This document shows positions 15,811-24,376 of a stretch of DNA of 64,000 nucleotides, piece after piece (within the stretch, counting starts at the first letter, position 1; each line of letters opens with the position of its first letter). Location of the stretch: contig NZ_BOMS01000025.1 in NCBI RefSeq assembly GCF_016862315.1, positions 49,086-113,085 of the forward strand, read 5' to 3'. The stretch comes from Actinoplanes palleronii (GTDB lineage Bacteria > Actinomycetota > Actinomycetes > Mycobacteriales > Micromonosporaceae). The position numbers were made by a program, and so were the translations under genes. The notes below the pieces were generated by a model. The model did no database searches and had not been told where the DNA came from. It saw nothing but the letters and a program-made list of their open reading frames with translations.

Positions 15811-15880
15811 GCAGGGCCTGCGCCGGAAGCGGGCCGAGTCCGGGGCGAGGTCCAGGCGCCGGGCACGTACGATCCTGACC

Positions 15881-17071
15881 ATGAGCGCCGCAGCCCCGCC
15901 CCGCCCGATTCCCGGCGCCCGGCTCCTGTTCTCGCTGGATCCGGCGGTGTCCTATCTCAACCACGGGTCGTTCGGCGCGGTGCCGATCAGCGTGCAGCGC
16001 GCCCAGCAGCGGCTGCGCGACGAGACCGAGGCGAACCCGATGCGGTTCTTCGGCGACGGGCTGCTGGATCGGATCATCCACACCCGACGGCACCTGGCCG
16101 AGTTCCTCGGCGCCGACCCGGAGGGCTCCGCGCTGACCGGGAACACCACCTCGGTGGTCAGCCTGGTGCTGCAGTCGGCCGGGCTGGGCCGGTCCGACGA
16201 GGTGCTGCTGACCGATCACGCCTACGGCGCGGTCGCGATGGCGGTACGCCGGGAGTGCCGCCGCACCGGAGCCACCGCGCGGACGGTCGCGCTGCCACTG
16301 GGCGCACCGAGCGCGGAGGTCGTCGCCCGGGTCCGGGCAGCACTGCGGCCCGGGCGTACCCGGCTGCTGATCGTCGACCAGCTGACGTCGGCCACCGCCA
16401 CCCTGTTCCCGGTGGATCAGATCACCGCCGCGGCCCGTGACCTGGACATCCCGGTGATGGTGGACGCCGCGCACGTGCCCGGGATGCTGCCGGTGGACGT
16501 GGCCGCGATCGGTGCCGACTTCTGGGTGGGCAACCTGCACAAGTGGGCGTGGGCGCCCCGCGGCACGTCGGTGCTGGCGGTGTCCCCCGAGTGGCGGCGG
16601 CGGATCGAGCCGCTGATCGTGTCCTGGGAGCAGGATCAGGGCTTCCCGCTGTCGGTCGAGTTCCAGGGGACGCTCGACTACACGGCCTGGCTGGCCGCCC
16701 CGGCCGGCGTCTACGCCATGCGCACGATCGGGCTCGACGCGATCCGGGAGCACAACGCGGCGCTGGTGTCGTACGGACAAAGGGTTGTCGGCGAAGCCCT
16801 CGGTCTGGGACCGGCGGACCTCCCGCAGCCCGGCGGACCCGGGGTTTCGATGCGGATCGTCCCGTTGCCGGCCGGCCTGGCCACCACCTACCCCGAGGCA
16901 CACGCGCTGCGCCAGCACATCGCCGACAAGCTGGGCGTGGAGACCGCGGTGAACGCGTGGGGCGGGCGCGGCCTGCTCCGGCTGAGCGCGCAGATCTACA
17001 ACCGTCCCGAGGAGTACGACCGGCTGGCCGAGCGGCTACCCGCGCTGCTCAACGGTTGGCAACACGGGTAG
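15881..17071 (+). CDS. Class V aminotransferase / isopenicillin-N epimerase-like PLP enzyme
   Basis: 396 aa. The N-terminal YLNHGSFGAVP and the PLP-lysine segment DFWVGNLHKWAWAPRG (Lys in NLHKW) are typical of CefD-like epimerases and cysteine-desulfurase-fold enzymes. DAAHVPGMLP supplies the PLP-binding Asp. The true substrate cannot be read from sequence; there is no beta-lactam cluster nearby. Start ATG at 15881, 70 nt after the xerC stop. The 3' end overlaps the convergent M23 gene by 36 bp. Confidence 0.85.
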   Translation: MSAAAPPRPIPGARLLFSLDPAVSYLNHGSFGAVPISVQRAQQRLRDETEANPMRFFGDGLLDRIIHTRRHLAEFLGADPEGSALTGNTTSVVSLVLQSAGLGRSDEVLLTDHAYGAVAMAVRRECRRTGATARTVALPLGAPSAEVVARVRAALRPGRTRLLIVDQLTSATATLFPVDQITAAARDLDIPVMVDAAHVPGMLPVDVAAIGADFWVGNLHKWAWAPRGTSVLAVSPEWRRRIEPLIVSWEQDQGFPLSVEFQGTLDYTAWLAAPAGVYAMRTIGLDAIREHNAALVSYGQRVVGEALGLGPADLPQPGGPGVSMRIVPLPAGLATTYPEAHALRQHIADKLGVETAVNAWGGRGLLRLSAQIYNRPEEYDRLAERLPALLNGWQHG

Positions 17072-17503
17072 CAGGCGGACCCGGCCGAGGCCGAGCAGGA
17101 CGAGCGGGTCGAGATACCCCTCGCCGGTGCGCACGCCCCAGTGCAGGCAGGCCCGCACCGGGCAGCCCGGGTGGCCCGCGTCGAGCGTGCCCAGCGGATC
17201 ACCGGCGGCCAGCACGTCACCGGGCGCGACGGCGGGTGTCACCGGCTCGTAGGTGAGCCGCAACCCGCCCGCGTGCGCCACGCTGACCACCCCGCGCCCG
17301 GCGAGCACCCGCGCGTGGACCACGATGCCGGCGCCGGCGGACCGGACCACCGATCCGGCCGGCGCGGCCAGGTCGACCCCGCGGTGCCCGGCCAGCCACG
17401 GCTGCGGCGGGGCCTCGAACCGCCGCACCACCGCGGGCGGAGTCACCGGCCACGACCAGGGGACCGGGCTGACGCCCAGAAAAAATGCCCAGAAGAAGTA
17501 CAT
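17036..17503 (-). CDS. M23-family (LytM-like) peptidoglycan peptidase homologue, altered active site
   Basis: 155 aa with an N-terminal hydrophobic segment (MYFFWAFFLGVSPVPWSWPV) that probably directs export. The first zinc motif HxxxD is present in GHRGVDLAAP. The second motif, usually HxH, reads CLHWGVR, so the first His is replaced by Cys. Members of this kind are often found near rnhB or rpsB in actinobacteria. Whether it still cleaves cross-links is uncertain; it may be a binding or regulatory form. Convergent with the aminotransferase, 3' ends overlapping. Confidence 0.8.
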   Translation of the reverse strand: MYFFWAFFLGVSPVPWSWPVTPPAVVRRFEAPPQPWLAGHRGVDLAAPAGSVVRSAGAGIVVHARVLAGRGVVSVAHAGGLRLTYEPVTPAVAPGDVLAAGDPLGTLDAGHPGCPVRACLHWGVRTGEGYLDPLVLLGLGRVRLLPVLPTVEQRG

Positions 17504-17553
17504 GCGGGCGAGTCTGGCCAGCCGTCAGCCGGCCGGCGACCCGACCTGTGGAC

Positions 17554-17580
17554 AACCGCCTCCTGTGCAGAAGGCGGGTT
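17554..17580 (-). terminator. Possible hairpin after DUF2469 gene
   Basis: AACCGCCT and AGGCGGGTT can pair with one bulged base around a 10-nt loop, directly at the stop codon of the DUF2469 gene. No U-run follows. It may reduce read-through into the M23 gene. Confidence 0.3.
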
Positions 17581-17902
17581 ATCCGCCGAAGCCACCATCC
17601 TCCGGCAACGAGATGTCCGGCTTCTCCAGCTCCTCGACGTTCACGTCCTTGAACGTCATCACCCGCACGTTCTTGACGAACCGGGCCGGGCGGTACATGT
17701 CCCAGACCCAGGCGTCGTGCATCTCGACCTCGAAATACACCTCGCCGTCGGAGTTACGCACGTGCAGGTCCACCTGGTTGGCCAGGTAGAACCGACGCTC
17801 GGTCTCCACCACGTAGGAGAACTGGCGGACGATGTCGCGGTACTCCCGGTAGAGCTGCAGCTCCATCTCGGTCTCGTACTTCTCGAGATCCTCTGCGCTC
17901 AT
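17579..17902 (-). CDS. DUF2469 family protein
   Basis: 107 aa, rich in Glu and aromatic residues: MSAEDLEKYETEMELQLYRE near the start and HDAWVWDMYRPARFVKNVRV in the middle. The family is actinobacterial and conserved just downstream of rnhB. Its role is unknown. The ATG overlaps the rnhB stop by four bases (ATGA), so expression is coupled. No signal peptide or membrane segment. Confidence 0.92.
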   Translation of the reverse strand: MSAEDLEKYETEMELQLYREYRDIVRQFSYVVETERRFYLANQVDLHVRNSDGEVYFEVEMHDAWVWDMYRPARFVKNVRVMTFKDVNVEELEKPDISLPEDGGFGG

Positions 17903-18744
17903 CGTGTCTCGCCCTCCATGGCCTCATCTTCCCCCACCGACGGCGACGGCTGAGGCTGCTCGCCCGACGCCACGCCGACGGTACCCTCAGCCGCCATCGG
18001 AAGCAGCAGCGGCTCGGTAACGGATGCATCGAACAACGACGGGATCGGCTCCGCCGTGGTATTAGCCGGGCGGCGGGCTCGGGGCGGCACATTGCCCCGG
18101 CCCGAGGCCGCGGCCACGTTCACGTACGAGAACCGGTGCTCGGCGCAGGGACCGTGCCTGAGCAGCGCGGAACTGTGCTCGTCCGTTATATAACCTTTGT
18201 GTACGGCAAAGCCGTACTCCGGGAACTTGTCGTGAAGTTCCACCATCAGCCGGTCCCGGGTGACCTTGGCCAGCACGCTGGCCGCCGCGACACACGCCGC
18301 CACCCGGTCGCCCTTCCACACCGCCAGCCCGGGCACACCCAGGCCGTCGACCGGGAAGCCGTCGGTCAGCACGTAATCCGGCCGGACGGTCAGCAGGGCG
18401 AGCGAGCGCCGCATCGCCGCCAGGTTGCAGACGTGCAGGCCCCGGGCGTCCACCTCAGTGGGCGGGATGATCATCACGGACCAGGCCAGGGCGCGGTCGA
18501 CCACCTCGGCGTAGACCCGTTCCCGGGCCGCCGCGGTGAGCAGCTTGGAATCGGCCAGCCCGGGCACCTCGCCGCGCTTGCCGGCCGGCAGGATCGCCGC
18601 GGCCGCGACCAGCGGGCCCGCGCAGGCGCCCCGGCCGGCCTCGTCGGCGCCGGCCACGTGCTCGAAGCCGCGCCGCTGCAGCGCCTGCTCCAGGGCGTAG
18701 AGACCAGCCTCCCGGCGCACCACGGTGCGCGGCGGGGCCAGCAT
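17899..18744 (-). CDS. rnhB: Ribonuclease HII
   Basis: Removes ribonucleotides and RNA primers from RNA-DNA duplexes. The catalytic GADEAGRGACAGPL (D and E), TDGFPV and KVTRDRLM motifs are present. Start ATG at 18744, sharing one base with the Nudix stop. Length 281 aa is larger than the usual 200-230. The extra ~65 residues are a Pro/Ala/Glu-rich C-terminal tail after FSYVNVAAASGRG with no predicted fold. Confidence 0.95.
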   Translation of the reverse strand: MLAPPRTVVRREAGLYALEQALQRRGFEHVAGADEAGRGACAGPLVAAAAILPAGKRGEVPGLADSKLLTAAARERVYAEVVDRALAWSVMIIPPTEVDARGLHVCNLAAMRRSLALLTVRPDYVLTDGFPVDGLGVPGLAVWKGDRVAACVAAASVLAKVTRDRLMVELHDKFPEYGFAVHKGYITDEHSSALLRHGPCAEHRFSYVNVAAASGRGNVPPRARRPANTTAEPIPSLFDASVTEPLLLPMAAEGTVGVASGEQPQPSPSVGEDEAMEGETR

Positions 18745-19208
18745 CAGGGCTCCTGCGACCGCAGCAGGGCGGCCAGGTCGGCGGGGTAGATCAGCTCGTC
18801 GCTGGCCTCGATCTCGGCCGCCGACCACCAGCGGTGCTCGGTGATGGTGAGCTGCTCCTCGGCGTCCATCCCGGCCGTGTCGACCTGCCAGTCGGCGACC
18901 CGGAACAGGAAGAAGTCCTGAGTCTGCACATACGCCCGGCCGTTGTAGGAGAACTCGGCCTGCTCGTGCAGGATCGACGCGCTCAGCTCGGCCGGGTCGG
19001 CCCGGAGCCCGGTCTCCTCGAACAGCTCGCGGGCGGCCGCCTGGGTCGGGCTCTCGCCGGCCTCCAGCCCGCCGCCCGGCGTGAACCACCAGTGCATGCC
19101 GGGCCGGGCCGGATCGCCGCCGTGCAGCAGCAGGGCACGCCCGGCCAGATCGACCAGGAGCACCCGTCCGGCGCGGCGGGACACCACGGGCTGGTTCGAC
19201 TCGGTCAC
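18744..19208 (-). CDS. Nudix hydrolase
   Basis: 154 aa. The Nudix box GX5EX7REUXEEXGU is complete, from GGLEAGESPTQAAARELF through EETGLR. It hydrolyses a nucleoside diphosphate linked to X, but the substrate cannot be told from sequence. The start is GTG. Position between lepB and rnhB is common in actinobacteria. Confidence 0.9.
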   Translation of the reverse strand: MTESNQPVVSRRAGRVLLVDLAGRALLLHGGDPARPGMHWWFTPGGGLEAGESPTQAAARELFEETGLRADPAELSASILHEQAEFSYNGRAYVQTQDFFLFRVADWQVDTAGMDAEEQLTITEHRWWSAAEIEASDELIYPADLAALLRSQEP

Positions 19209-19263
19209 CGGACCAGCCTAAGCGCCCGAGGTGGATCTTCCGAACCGCCCTCGGGCGCCGCGC

Positions 19264-19926
19264 TCATTTGGACGCGGAGTCCGGAATGTCGTCGTACGAG
19301 TCCGGCACGGTCAGCCACGTCGCCCGGCCCACCGGCCAGAAGATGGTGAAGGCCCGGCCGACCACCGAGTCGATGGTGACGGTCGAGTCCAGCATCTTGC
19401 CGGCCTCGTCGGCCGCCGTGCTCGTCTCGTAGTGCTCGAGCGAGTCGCCCGACTCGGCGCGGTGGTCACCCATCACCCAGAGCCGGCCGGCCGGAACGAC
19501 GATCTTGAACTTCTCGTCCGCGACCTCGTTCCGCTTGCCGTCCGCGTCGGTGTAGATGTACGGCTCGTCGAGCGGCTTGCCGTTGACGATCAGACGGTTC
19601 TGGTCGTCGCAGCACTCCACGGTGTCACCAGGGGTGCCGATGACCCGCTTGATGAAGTCTTCGCCCTCGGCGCCGGCCTGCCACTCCGTCGGCGCCTTGA
19701 AGACGATGATCTCGCCGCGCTTCGGGTCACGGAAGTCGTAGACGAGCTTGTTGACGAGCACCCGGTCCCAGACGTTCAGGGTGTGTTCCATCGAGGGGGA
19801 CGGAATGTAGAACGTCTGCAGCACGAACGCGCGGACCAGGACAGCGACCAGGATCGCCACGCCCAGCAGGATGGGCAGCTCGCGCCAGAACGATCCGCTG
19901 CGCTTTTCGGTGTGCTCGTCAATCAC
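19264..19926 (-). CDS. lepB: Signal peptidase I (second copy)
   Basis: Cleaves signal peptides of exported proteins on the outer membrane face. 220 aa; one N-terminal membrane anchor (ELPILLGVAILVAVLVRAFV). Catalytic Ser in YIPSPSMEHTL and general-base Lys in EDFIKRVIGTPGD, with MGDHRAESGDS further on. Its GTG overlaps the stop of the upstream lepB by four bases. The two copies share the same catalytic layout and look like an old duplication. Confidence 0.95.
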   Translation of the reverse strand: MIDEHTEKRSGSFWRELPILLGVAILVAVLVRAFVLQTFYIPSPSMEHTLNVWDRVLVNKLVYDFRDPKRGEIIVFKAPTEWQAGAEGEDFIKRVIGTPGDTVECCDDQNRLIVNGKPLDEPYIYTDADGKRNEVADEKFKIVVPAGRLWVMGDHRAESGDSLEHYETSTAADEAGKMLDSTVTIDSVVGRAFTIFWPVGRATWLTVPDSYDDIPDSASK

Positions 19927-20804
19927 GCTCGGAGCCTACGTCGTCGAGTCACGAACGACATGCCGGAACGCGCGGACAACGCCGCACTCAGCAGCAACGG
20001 GAACAGGCCCATGGCCACCTGCGGATCACGCCGGGGCTCCGGCGGGGCCGGACCGATCGCCGCCGTCGGATGGTCCTGGGCGAACTGTTTCCAGACGTCC
20101 GGCACGTCGAGACTCTTGAATCGGTCGCTCGGCCAGACGATCACGAAGGCCCGGCCGATGATGTTCTCGATCGGCACCGGACCCTGGCATCGCGCGTCCT
20201 GGGAGACCGCCCGGTGGTCACCCATCACGAACATCTGCCCGGCCGGGATGGTGATCTCGGCGAATCTCCGGCTGGTGCACTGCCCCGCGATCGGCGGCTG
20301 GCTCAGGTCGGAGTTGAAGCCTTCGGCGATGTACGACTCGTCGATGGCCACACCGTTCACGGTGATCCGGCCCTGTGCGTCGCAGCAGGCGACCTTGTCA
20401 CCCGGAAGGCCGATCACCCGTTTGATGAAGTCCCGCTCACCGGGACGGCTCACCCCGACCAGGTCGCCGATCGTGCGACCGAGTTTGGACATGAACGCGT
20501 CGCTCACCGGCTCGCTGACCTCGGGCGCCCAGTTGTCGGTGCCGCGGAACACCACGATCTCGCCGCGCAGCGGGTCGCGCATGTCGTAGACGACCTTGTT
20601 GACCAGCACCCGGTCCTTGAGCTCCAGGGTCTTCTGCATCGACCCACTGGGGATGTAGAAGGCCTGGACCAGGAACGTCCGGATGAGTACGGCCAGGCAG
20701 AACGCCACCACGAGCAACAGCGGCAGCTCCTGCCAGAGGGGCATCTCCTTGCGCCGCATAATCGAACGCCGTCGAGGCGGTCGATAGCCTTCCATCGGAT
20801 CCAC
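19923..20804 (-). CDS. lepB: Signal peptidase I (first copy)
   Basis: About 293 aa. Catalytic Ser in YIPSGSMQKTLELKDRV, Lys in RDFIKRVIGLPGD, and MGDHRAVSQDARC. An N-terminal anchor (LPLLLVVAFCLAVLIRTFLV) is followed by the periplasmic domain; a further hydrophobic stretch near the C-terminus (GLFPLLLSAALSA) with a basic end may be a second anchor. I prefer the GTG at 20804 because AGGAG lies 9 nt upstream; the ATG at 20813 directly abuts that AGGAG, so it has no usable site. Heads a lepB-lepB pair downstream of rplS. Confidence 0.93.
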   Translation of the reverse strand: MDPMEGYRPPRRRSIMRRKEMPLWQELPLLLVVAFCLAVLIRTFLVQAFYIPSGSMQKTLELKDRVLVNKVVYDMRDPLRGEIVVFRGTDNWAPEVSEPVSDAFMSKLGRTIGDLVGVSRPGERDFIKRVIGLPGDKVACCDAQGRITVNGVAIDESYIAEGFNSDLSQPPIAGQCTSRRFAEITIPAGQMFVMGDHRAVSQDARCQGPVPIENIIGRAFVIVWPSDRFKSLDVPDVWKQFAQDHPTAAIGPAPPEPRRDPQVAMGLFPLLLSAALSARSGMSFVTRRRRLRA

Positions 20805-20969
20805 GCTTCGCATCTCCTGACGCCTACCGGCCGATCCGCCCCCGGATACAGCACTACCGCCCGAGTTTCCCGGCTAGGGGAAGTTACGAGCGGTAGGACT
20901 GGAATGGTTCATCATCCGGCACAGGCGCCAGCTTAGTGCGCTCGCGCCTGCGACTGCCGGAGCGGAAGA

Positions 20970-21326
20970 TCAGACCGTCTGCTTCTCCCGCAGCTCCTTG
21001 ATCTTGGCCTTCTTGCCACGGAGCTCACGCAGGTAGTAGAGCTTGGCGCGGCGGACGTCACCACGGGTGACGACCTCGAGCTTGTCGATCACCGGGCTGT
21101 TGATCGGGTAGGTCCGCTCGACGCCGACGCCGAAGCTGATCTTCCGGATCTTGAAGGTCTCGCGCAGACCGGCGCCCTGACGACCGATGACCACGCCCTG
21201 GAAGACCTGGACACGGGAACGGTTACCCTCGACGACCCGGGCGAACACCTTGAGGGTGTCGCCGGCGCGGAAGTCCGGAAGGTCGGTGCGCTGCGACTGG
21301 GCGTCGAGTTCATCCAGCGTGTTCAT
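20970..21326 (-). CDS. rplS: 50S ribosomal protein L19
   Basis: 118 aa. The conserved segments [33 protein letters not shown] and [17 protein letters not shown] are intact. It follows trmD with a gap of about 120 bp, the normal rpsP-rimM-trmD-rplS order. Confidence 0.97.
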   Translation of the reverse strand: MNTLDELDAQSQRTDLPDFRAGDTLKVFARVVEGNRSRVQVFQGVVIGRQGAGLRETFKIRKISFGVGVERTYPINSPVIDKLEVVTRGDVRRAKLYYLRELRGKKAKIKELREKQTV

Positions 21327-21445
21327 CGCTGCATCCTTGAATAACTAGAGCGCATCGGAACTCGATGCGCGGGGTGACTCTGATCCCCCACCGATCCGAG
21401 GGATCCTCGTCGTCCCGCACGGTGTGCGAGAAAACGGCAACCTCC

Positions 21446-22210
21446 CTACTTTGCCACACCGGGTGGCGGGAGCTCCAATCCGGCCTCGGCCAGGGCCTTG
21501 CGGTCCTGCTTGTCGAGGTGCTCCGGCGGATAGGCCGCGAACAGGTCCGGCCGCCGGGCCGCGGTCCGCAACAGGCTTTCGGTACGGCGCCAGCGGGCGA
21601 TCCGGCCGTGGTCACCGGAGCGCAGCACGTCGGGCACCTCACGGTCGCGCCACGCGGCGGGCTTGGTGTAGACCGGGGCCTCCAGCAGGCCGGCCGCGTG
21701 CGACTCCTCGGTGAGCGAGTCGGCGTTGCCGAGCACACCGGGCAGCAACCGGGTGATCGCCTCCATGATGACGATGACCGCGACCTCGCCACCGAACAGC
21801 ACGTAGTCGCCGAGCGAGACCTCGCGCACCGGCATCCGGTCCGCGGCGTCGTCGATCACCCGCTGGTCGATGCCCTCGTACCGCCCGCACGCGAAGACCA
21901 GGTGGTCCAGTGCGGCCAGTTCGTACGCGTCGGCCTGGGTGAACGGCTTGCCGACCGGGGACGGGACGACGAGCGTCGCGCCCGGGCCGGCCACCGCCTC
22001 CAGGGCCTGACCCCACGGCTCCGGGCGCATCACCATGCCCGGGCCCCCGCCGTACGGACTGTCGTCCACCGTCCGGTGCACGTCGTGGGTCCACGTGCGC
22101 AGGTCGTGCACGGCGAGGTCAAGCGTCCCGGTGGTACGCGCCTTGCCGACCAGCGAGAGGCCGAGCGGGGCGAAGTAGTCCGGAAAGATCGAGATGATGT
22201 CGACCTTCAC
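21446..22210 (-). CDS. trmD: tRNA (guanine-N1)-methyltransferase TrmD
   Basis: Methylates G37 next to the anticodon; SPOUT knot fold. Motifs: [15 protein letters not shown] at the N-terminus, [17 protein letters not shown], and the knot [14 protein letters not shown] and [11 protein letters not shown]. 254 aa. The GTG start overlaps the rimM stop by four bases (GTGA). A longer open frame upstream is the shadow of rimM. Confidence 0.96.
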   Translation of the reverse strand: MKVDIISIFPDYFAPLGLSLVGKARTTGTLDLAVHDLRTWTHDVHRTVDDSPYGGGPGMVMRPEPWGQALEAVAGPGATLVVPSPVGKPFTQADAYELAALDHLVFACGRYEGIDQRVIDDAADRMPVREVSLGDYVLFGGEVAVIVIMEAITRLLPGVLGNADSLTEESHAAGLLEAPVYTKPAAWRDREVPDVLRSGDHGRIARWRRTESLLRTAARRPDLFAAYPPEHLDKQDRKALAEAGLELPPPGVAK

Positions 22211-22776
22211 AGATCCAGCAGGCCTTCCGGTAGGTCGACGACGATCCGGCCGCCGGCGATGTCCACGGTCGGGACCATCGCGGTGACGAACGGGATCAGG
22301 GCCGTGCCGCCGCCGGCCTTCTTCAGCACGATCAGATCGGACGACGGAGCGTGGTCGATCCGGTCCACCGTGCCGAGTTCGGTACCGTCCGCCGACACCA
22401 CGCGCAGACCGACCAGCTGGTGGTCGTGGAACTCGTCCGGGTCGGCCGGCGCAGCCATCCCGGCGCTGTCCACCTTCAGGTACACCCCGCGCATCGCCTC
22501 GGCGACGTTGCGGTCGGGGATACCCTCGAACACCGCGATGCCGCGGCCCTGATGCCAGCGGATCGACTCGAGAGTGAGTTGCTGGGGAACTTCGAACGGA
22601 ACGCCGAGAGCGGCAGCGCCCGCCGGGCCGGTGCTCACCCGGCGGTCCCGGGGGACCTCCGTGATGAACACCGAACCGGCGGTGAAGCGTGCCTCGGGTT
22701 CGTCGGTCCGCACGACCACCGAGACTTCGCCCCGGATGCCGTGCGGTTTGCCGATCTGGCCGACGACGAGGAGCAT
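22207..22776 (-). CDS. rimM: Ribosome maturation factor RimM
   Basis: 16S processing factor that binds S19. 189 aa. N-terminal barrel begins [19 protein letters not shown]; the C-terminal PRC-barrel holds [20 protein letters not shown] and ends [19 protein letters not shown], a signature of the family. It starts 5 nt after the KH-domain gene's stop. Confidence 0.95.
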   Translation of the reverse strand: MLLVVGQIGKPHGIRGEVSVVVRTDEPEARFTAGSVFITEVPRDRRVSTGPAGAAALGVPFEVPQQLTLESIRWHQGRGIAVFEGIPDRNVAEAMRGVYLKVDSAGMAAPADPDEFHDHQLVGLRVVSADGTELGTVDRIDHAPSSDLIVLKKAGGGTALIPFVTAMVPTVDIAGGRIVVDLPEGLLDL

Positions 22777-22781
22777 CGCGA

Positions 22782-23039
22782 TCAGTACGCGTCGACGATG
22801 TCGACGCGGATGCCGCGCCCACCGATCGACCCGATCACCTGACGCAGCGCCTTGGCCGTCCGCCCGCCGCGCCCGATGACCGTTCCCAGGTCATCGGGGT
22901 GCACACGAACCTCGAGCCGCTTGCCGCGGCGCGAGTCGACAAGGCGAACCCGGACGTCGTCCGGGCTGTCGACGATGCCCTTGACGAGGTGCTCCAGCGC
23001 GGGCCGGAGCGCCCCGTCAGCTCGCGTCGGCGCCGGCAC
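22782..23039 (-). CDS. KH-domain RNA-binding protein (KhpA-type)
   Basis: About 85 aa. One KH domain with the RNA-binding GxxG loop in [17 protein letters not shown]. Its partner in other bacteria is KhpB/Jag, not in this window. No standard start exists just before the conserved [11 protein letters not shown]. The nearest upstream in-frame start is a GTG at 23039, inside the end of rpsP, preceded by GAGGACC about 11 nt away. This gives a 23-bp overlap with rpsP and implies coupled translation. Confidence 0.85.
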   Translation of the reverse strand: MPAPTRADGALRPALEHLVKGIVDSPDDVRVRLVDSRRGKRLEVRVHPDDLGTVIGRGGRTAKALRQVIGSIGGRGIRVDIVDAY

Positions 23040-23553
23040 CGGCCGGGTCCTCAGCCTTCTCGGCGACAACCTCGCGCGTCGGCTCAGCAGCAGCCTCGGC
23101 CGGCTTCGCCTCAGCGGCGGCCTCGGCCGGCTTCTCAGCCTTCTCGGTCTTGTCGGCCTTCTCCGCCTTCGCCTTCTTCGGCGTGGCGGCCGGCTTCGTG
23201 ACCTCGGTCAGACCGGCGGCGGCCTTGGCCTCAGCCTCGTACACCTCGGTCTTGCTGAGCTTGGCTTCCTTGACCAGCAGCGGCGGCGGGGCCGGCAGGC
23301 CCTTGAACTTCTGCCAGTCGCCGGTCTTCTCGAGGATGCGCTGCACCGGCTCGCTCGGCTGGGCGCCGACCGACAGCCAGTACTGCACGCGCTCGGACTT
23401 GACCACGATCACCGAGGGGTGTTCCTTCGGCTGGTAGATGCCGATGTACTCGATCGCGCGACCGTCGCGCTTGGTGCGCGAGTCGGCGATGACGATGCGG
23501 TACTGCGGGTTGCGGATCTTGCCCATCCGCAGGAGCCGGATCTTGACGGCCAC
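23017..23553 (-). CDS. rpsP: 30S ribosomal protein S16 with long acidic/basic tail
   Basis: The core [20 protein letters not shown] is S16. Start GTG at 23553 with AGGAG 10 nt upstream. Length 178 aa is twice the ~82 aa of E. coli S16. The rest (from about residue 85) is an Ala/Glu/Lys-rich tail with blocks such as [19 protein letters not shown]. Actinobacterial S16 proteins often have such tails. First gene of the rpsP-KH-rimM-trmD-rplS series. Confidence 0.96.
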   Translation of the reverse strand: MAVKIRLLRMGKIRNPQYRIVIADSRTKRDGRAIEYIGIYQPKEHPSVIVVKSERVQYWLSVGAQPSEPVQRILEKTGDWQKFKGLPAPPPLLVKEAKLSKTEVYEAEAKAAAGLTEVTKPAATPKKAKAEKADKTEKAEKPAEAAAEAKPAEAAAEPTREVVAEKAEDPAGAGADAS

Positions 23554-23726
23554 GGTTAATTCGCTCCTGATGACTGCGAGGGTGAGCCGAACGGTAACCC
23601 ACGTGGGGATGCGGGACCGATGCCTCGTGGATTGGCCTGTCGCGCGGGGTTAGAGGGCGCCTCGCGACATGCCGGATACCAACAAGCCATTCTGCCAGAC
23701 CGGAGACCGGAAATCCCAACCGGGTG

Positions 23727-24374
23727 TCAGCGGGCGCCGGGCCGGTCCCAGCCGGCCGGCATCGAGGCGGGAACCGGCCAGGCCGGGTCCGGCCGGAAGT
23801 CCGTCCAGGTCCCGTCGAAGGGGAACTCACCGGCCTCGATCCGCTTGATCACCCGGCGGCCCTCGGCCCGGACCGCGTCCGGGTCGGGCACCCAGTAGTG
23901 CTCCGGGACGGCGAGCCGCTCGGCGAACTCGTCCTCGTCCTTCCACCGCCAGGTACGGTCCGGGGCGATCACCACGTCCAGGTCCTGGTCGATCACGTCG
24001 ACCCCGGCCAGCGCGCCGTCGTCCCAGCGGACCGCGTGCTCCTCGAGGTTGACGTACCACCCGTCGAAGACGCCCTCCGCCGTGCGGAAGAACCACACCG
24101 AGTGGTCGGCGCCGGGCGGGAGGAACTTCAGCACACCCGGGCCGGACCAGGTGGACGGAACCAGCTCGCGCGGAGTCGTCGCCCACTCGGCGAACGGCAT
24201 GTCCCGCACGCCACGGCCGTCCACGGCGACGTCGACCGTCACGGCGGCACCGCGGGCCAGCCAGATCAGCAGCCCGCGGTCGTCGTCGGTGATCACCCGG
24301 CAGAGCCGGACGGTGACCAGCCGGTCCCCCGAGAAGTTCCGGTAGAGGACCGGCCGGCCGGTGTCGAAAGGCAC
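23727..24374 (-). CDS. DUF402 domain protein
   Basis: About 215 aa. The middle matches DUF402: GVFDGWYVNLEEHAVRWDDG, then VDVIDQDLDVVIAPDRTW and WKDEDEFAERLAV. Family members include FomD-like and nucleotide-phosphatase-like proteins, so a nucleoside-phosphate hydrolase role is possible but not shown. I place the start at a GTG (VPFDTGRPVLYR) two bases after the proS stop; the ribosome binding site is weak, so coupling with proS is likely. Confidence 0.8.
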   Translation of the reverse strand: MPFDTGRPVLYRNFSGDRLVTVRLCRVITDDDRGLLIWLARGAAVTVDVAVDGRGVRDMPFAEWATTPRELVPSTWSGPGVLKFLPPGADHSVWFFRTAEGVFDGWYVNLEEHAVRWDDGALAGVDVIDQDLDVVIAPDRTWRWKDEDEFAERLAVPEHYWVPDPDAVRAEGRRVIKRIEAGEFPFDGTWTDFRPDPAWPVPASMPAGWDRPGAR

Positions 24375-24376
24375 GA

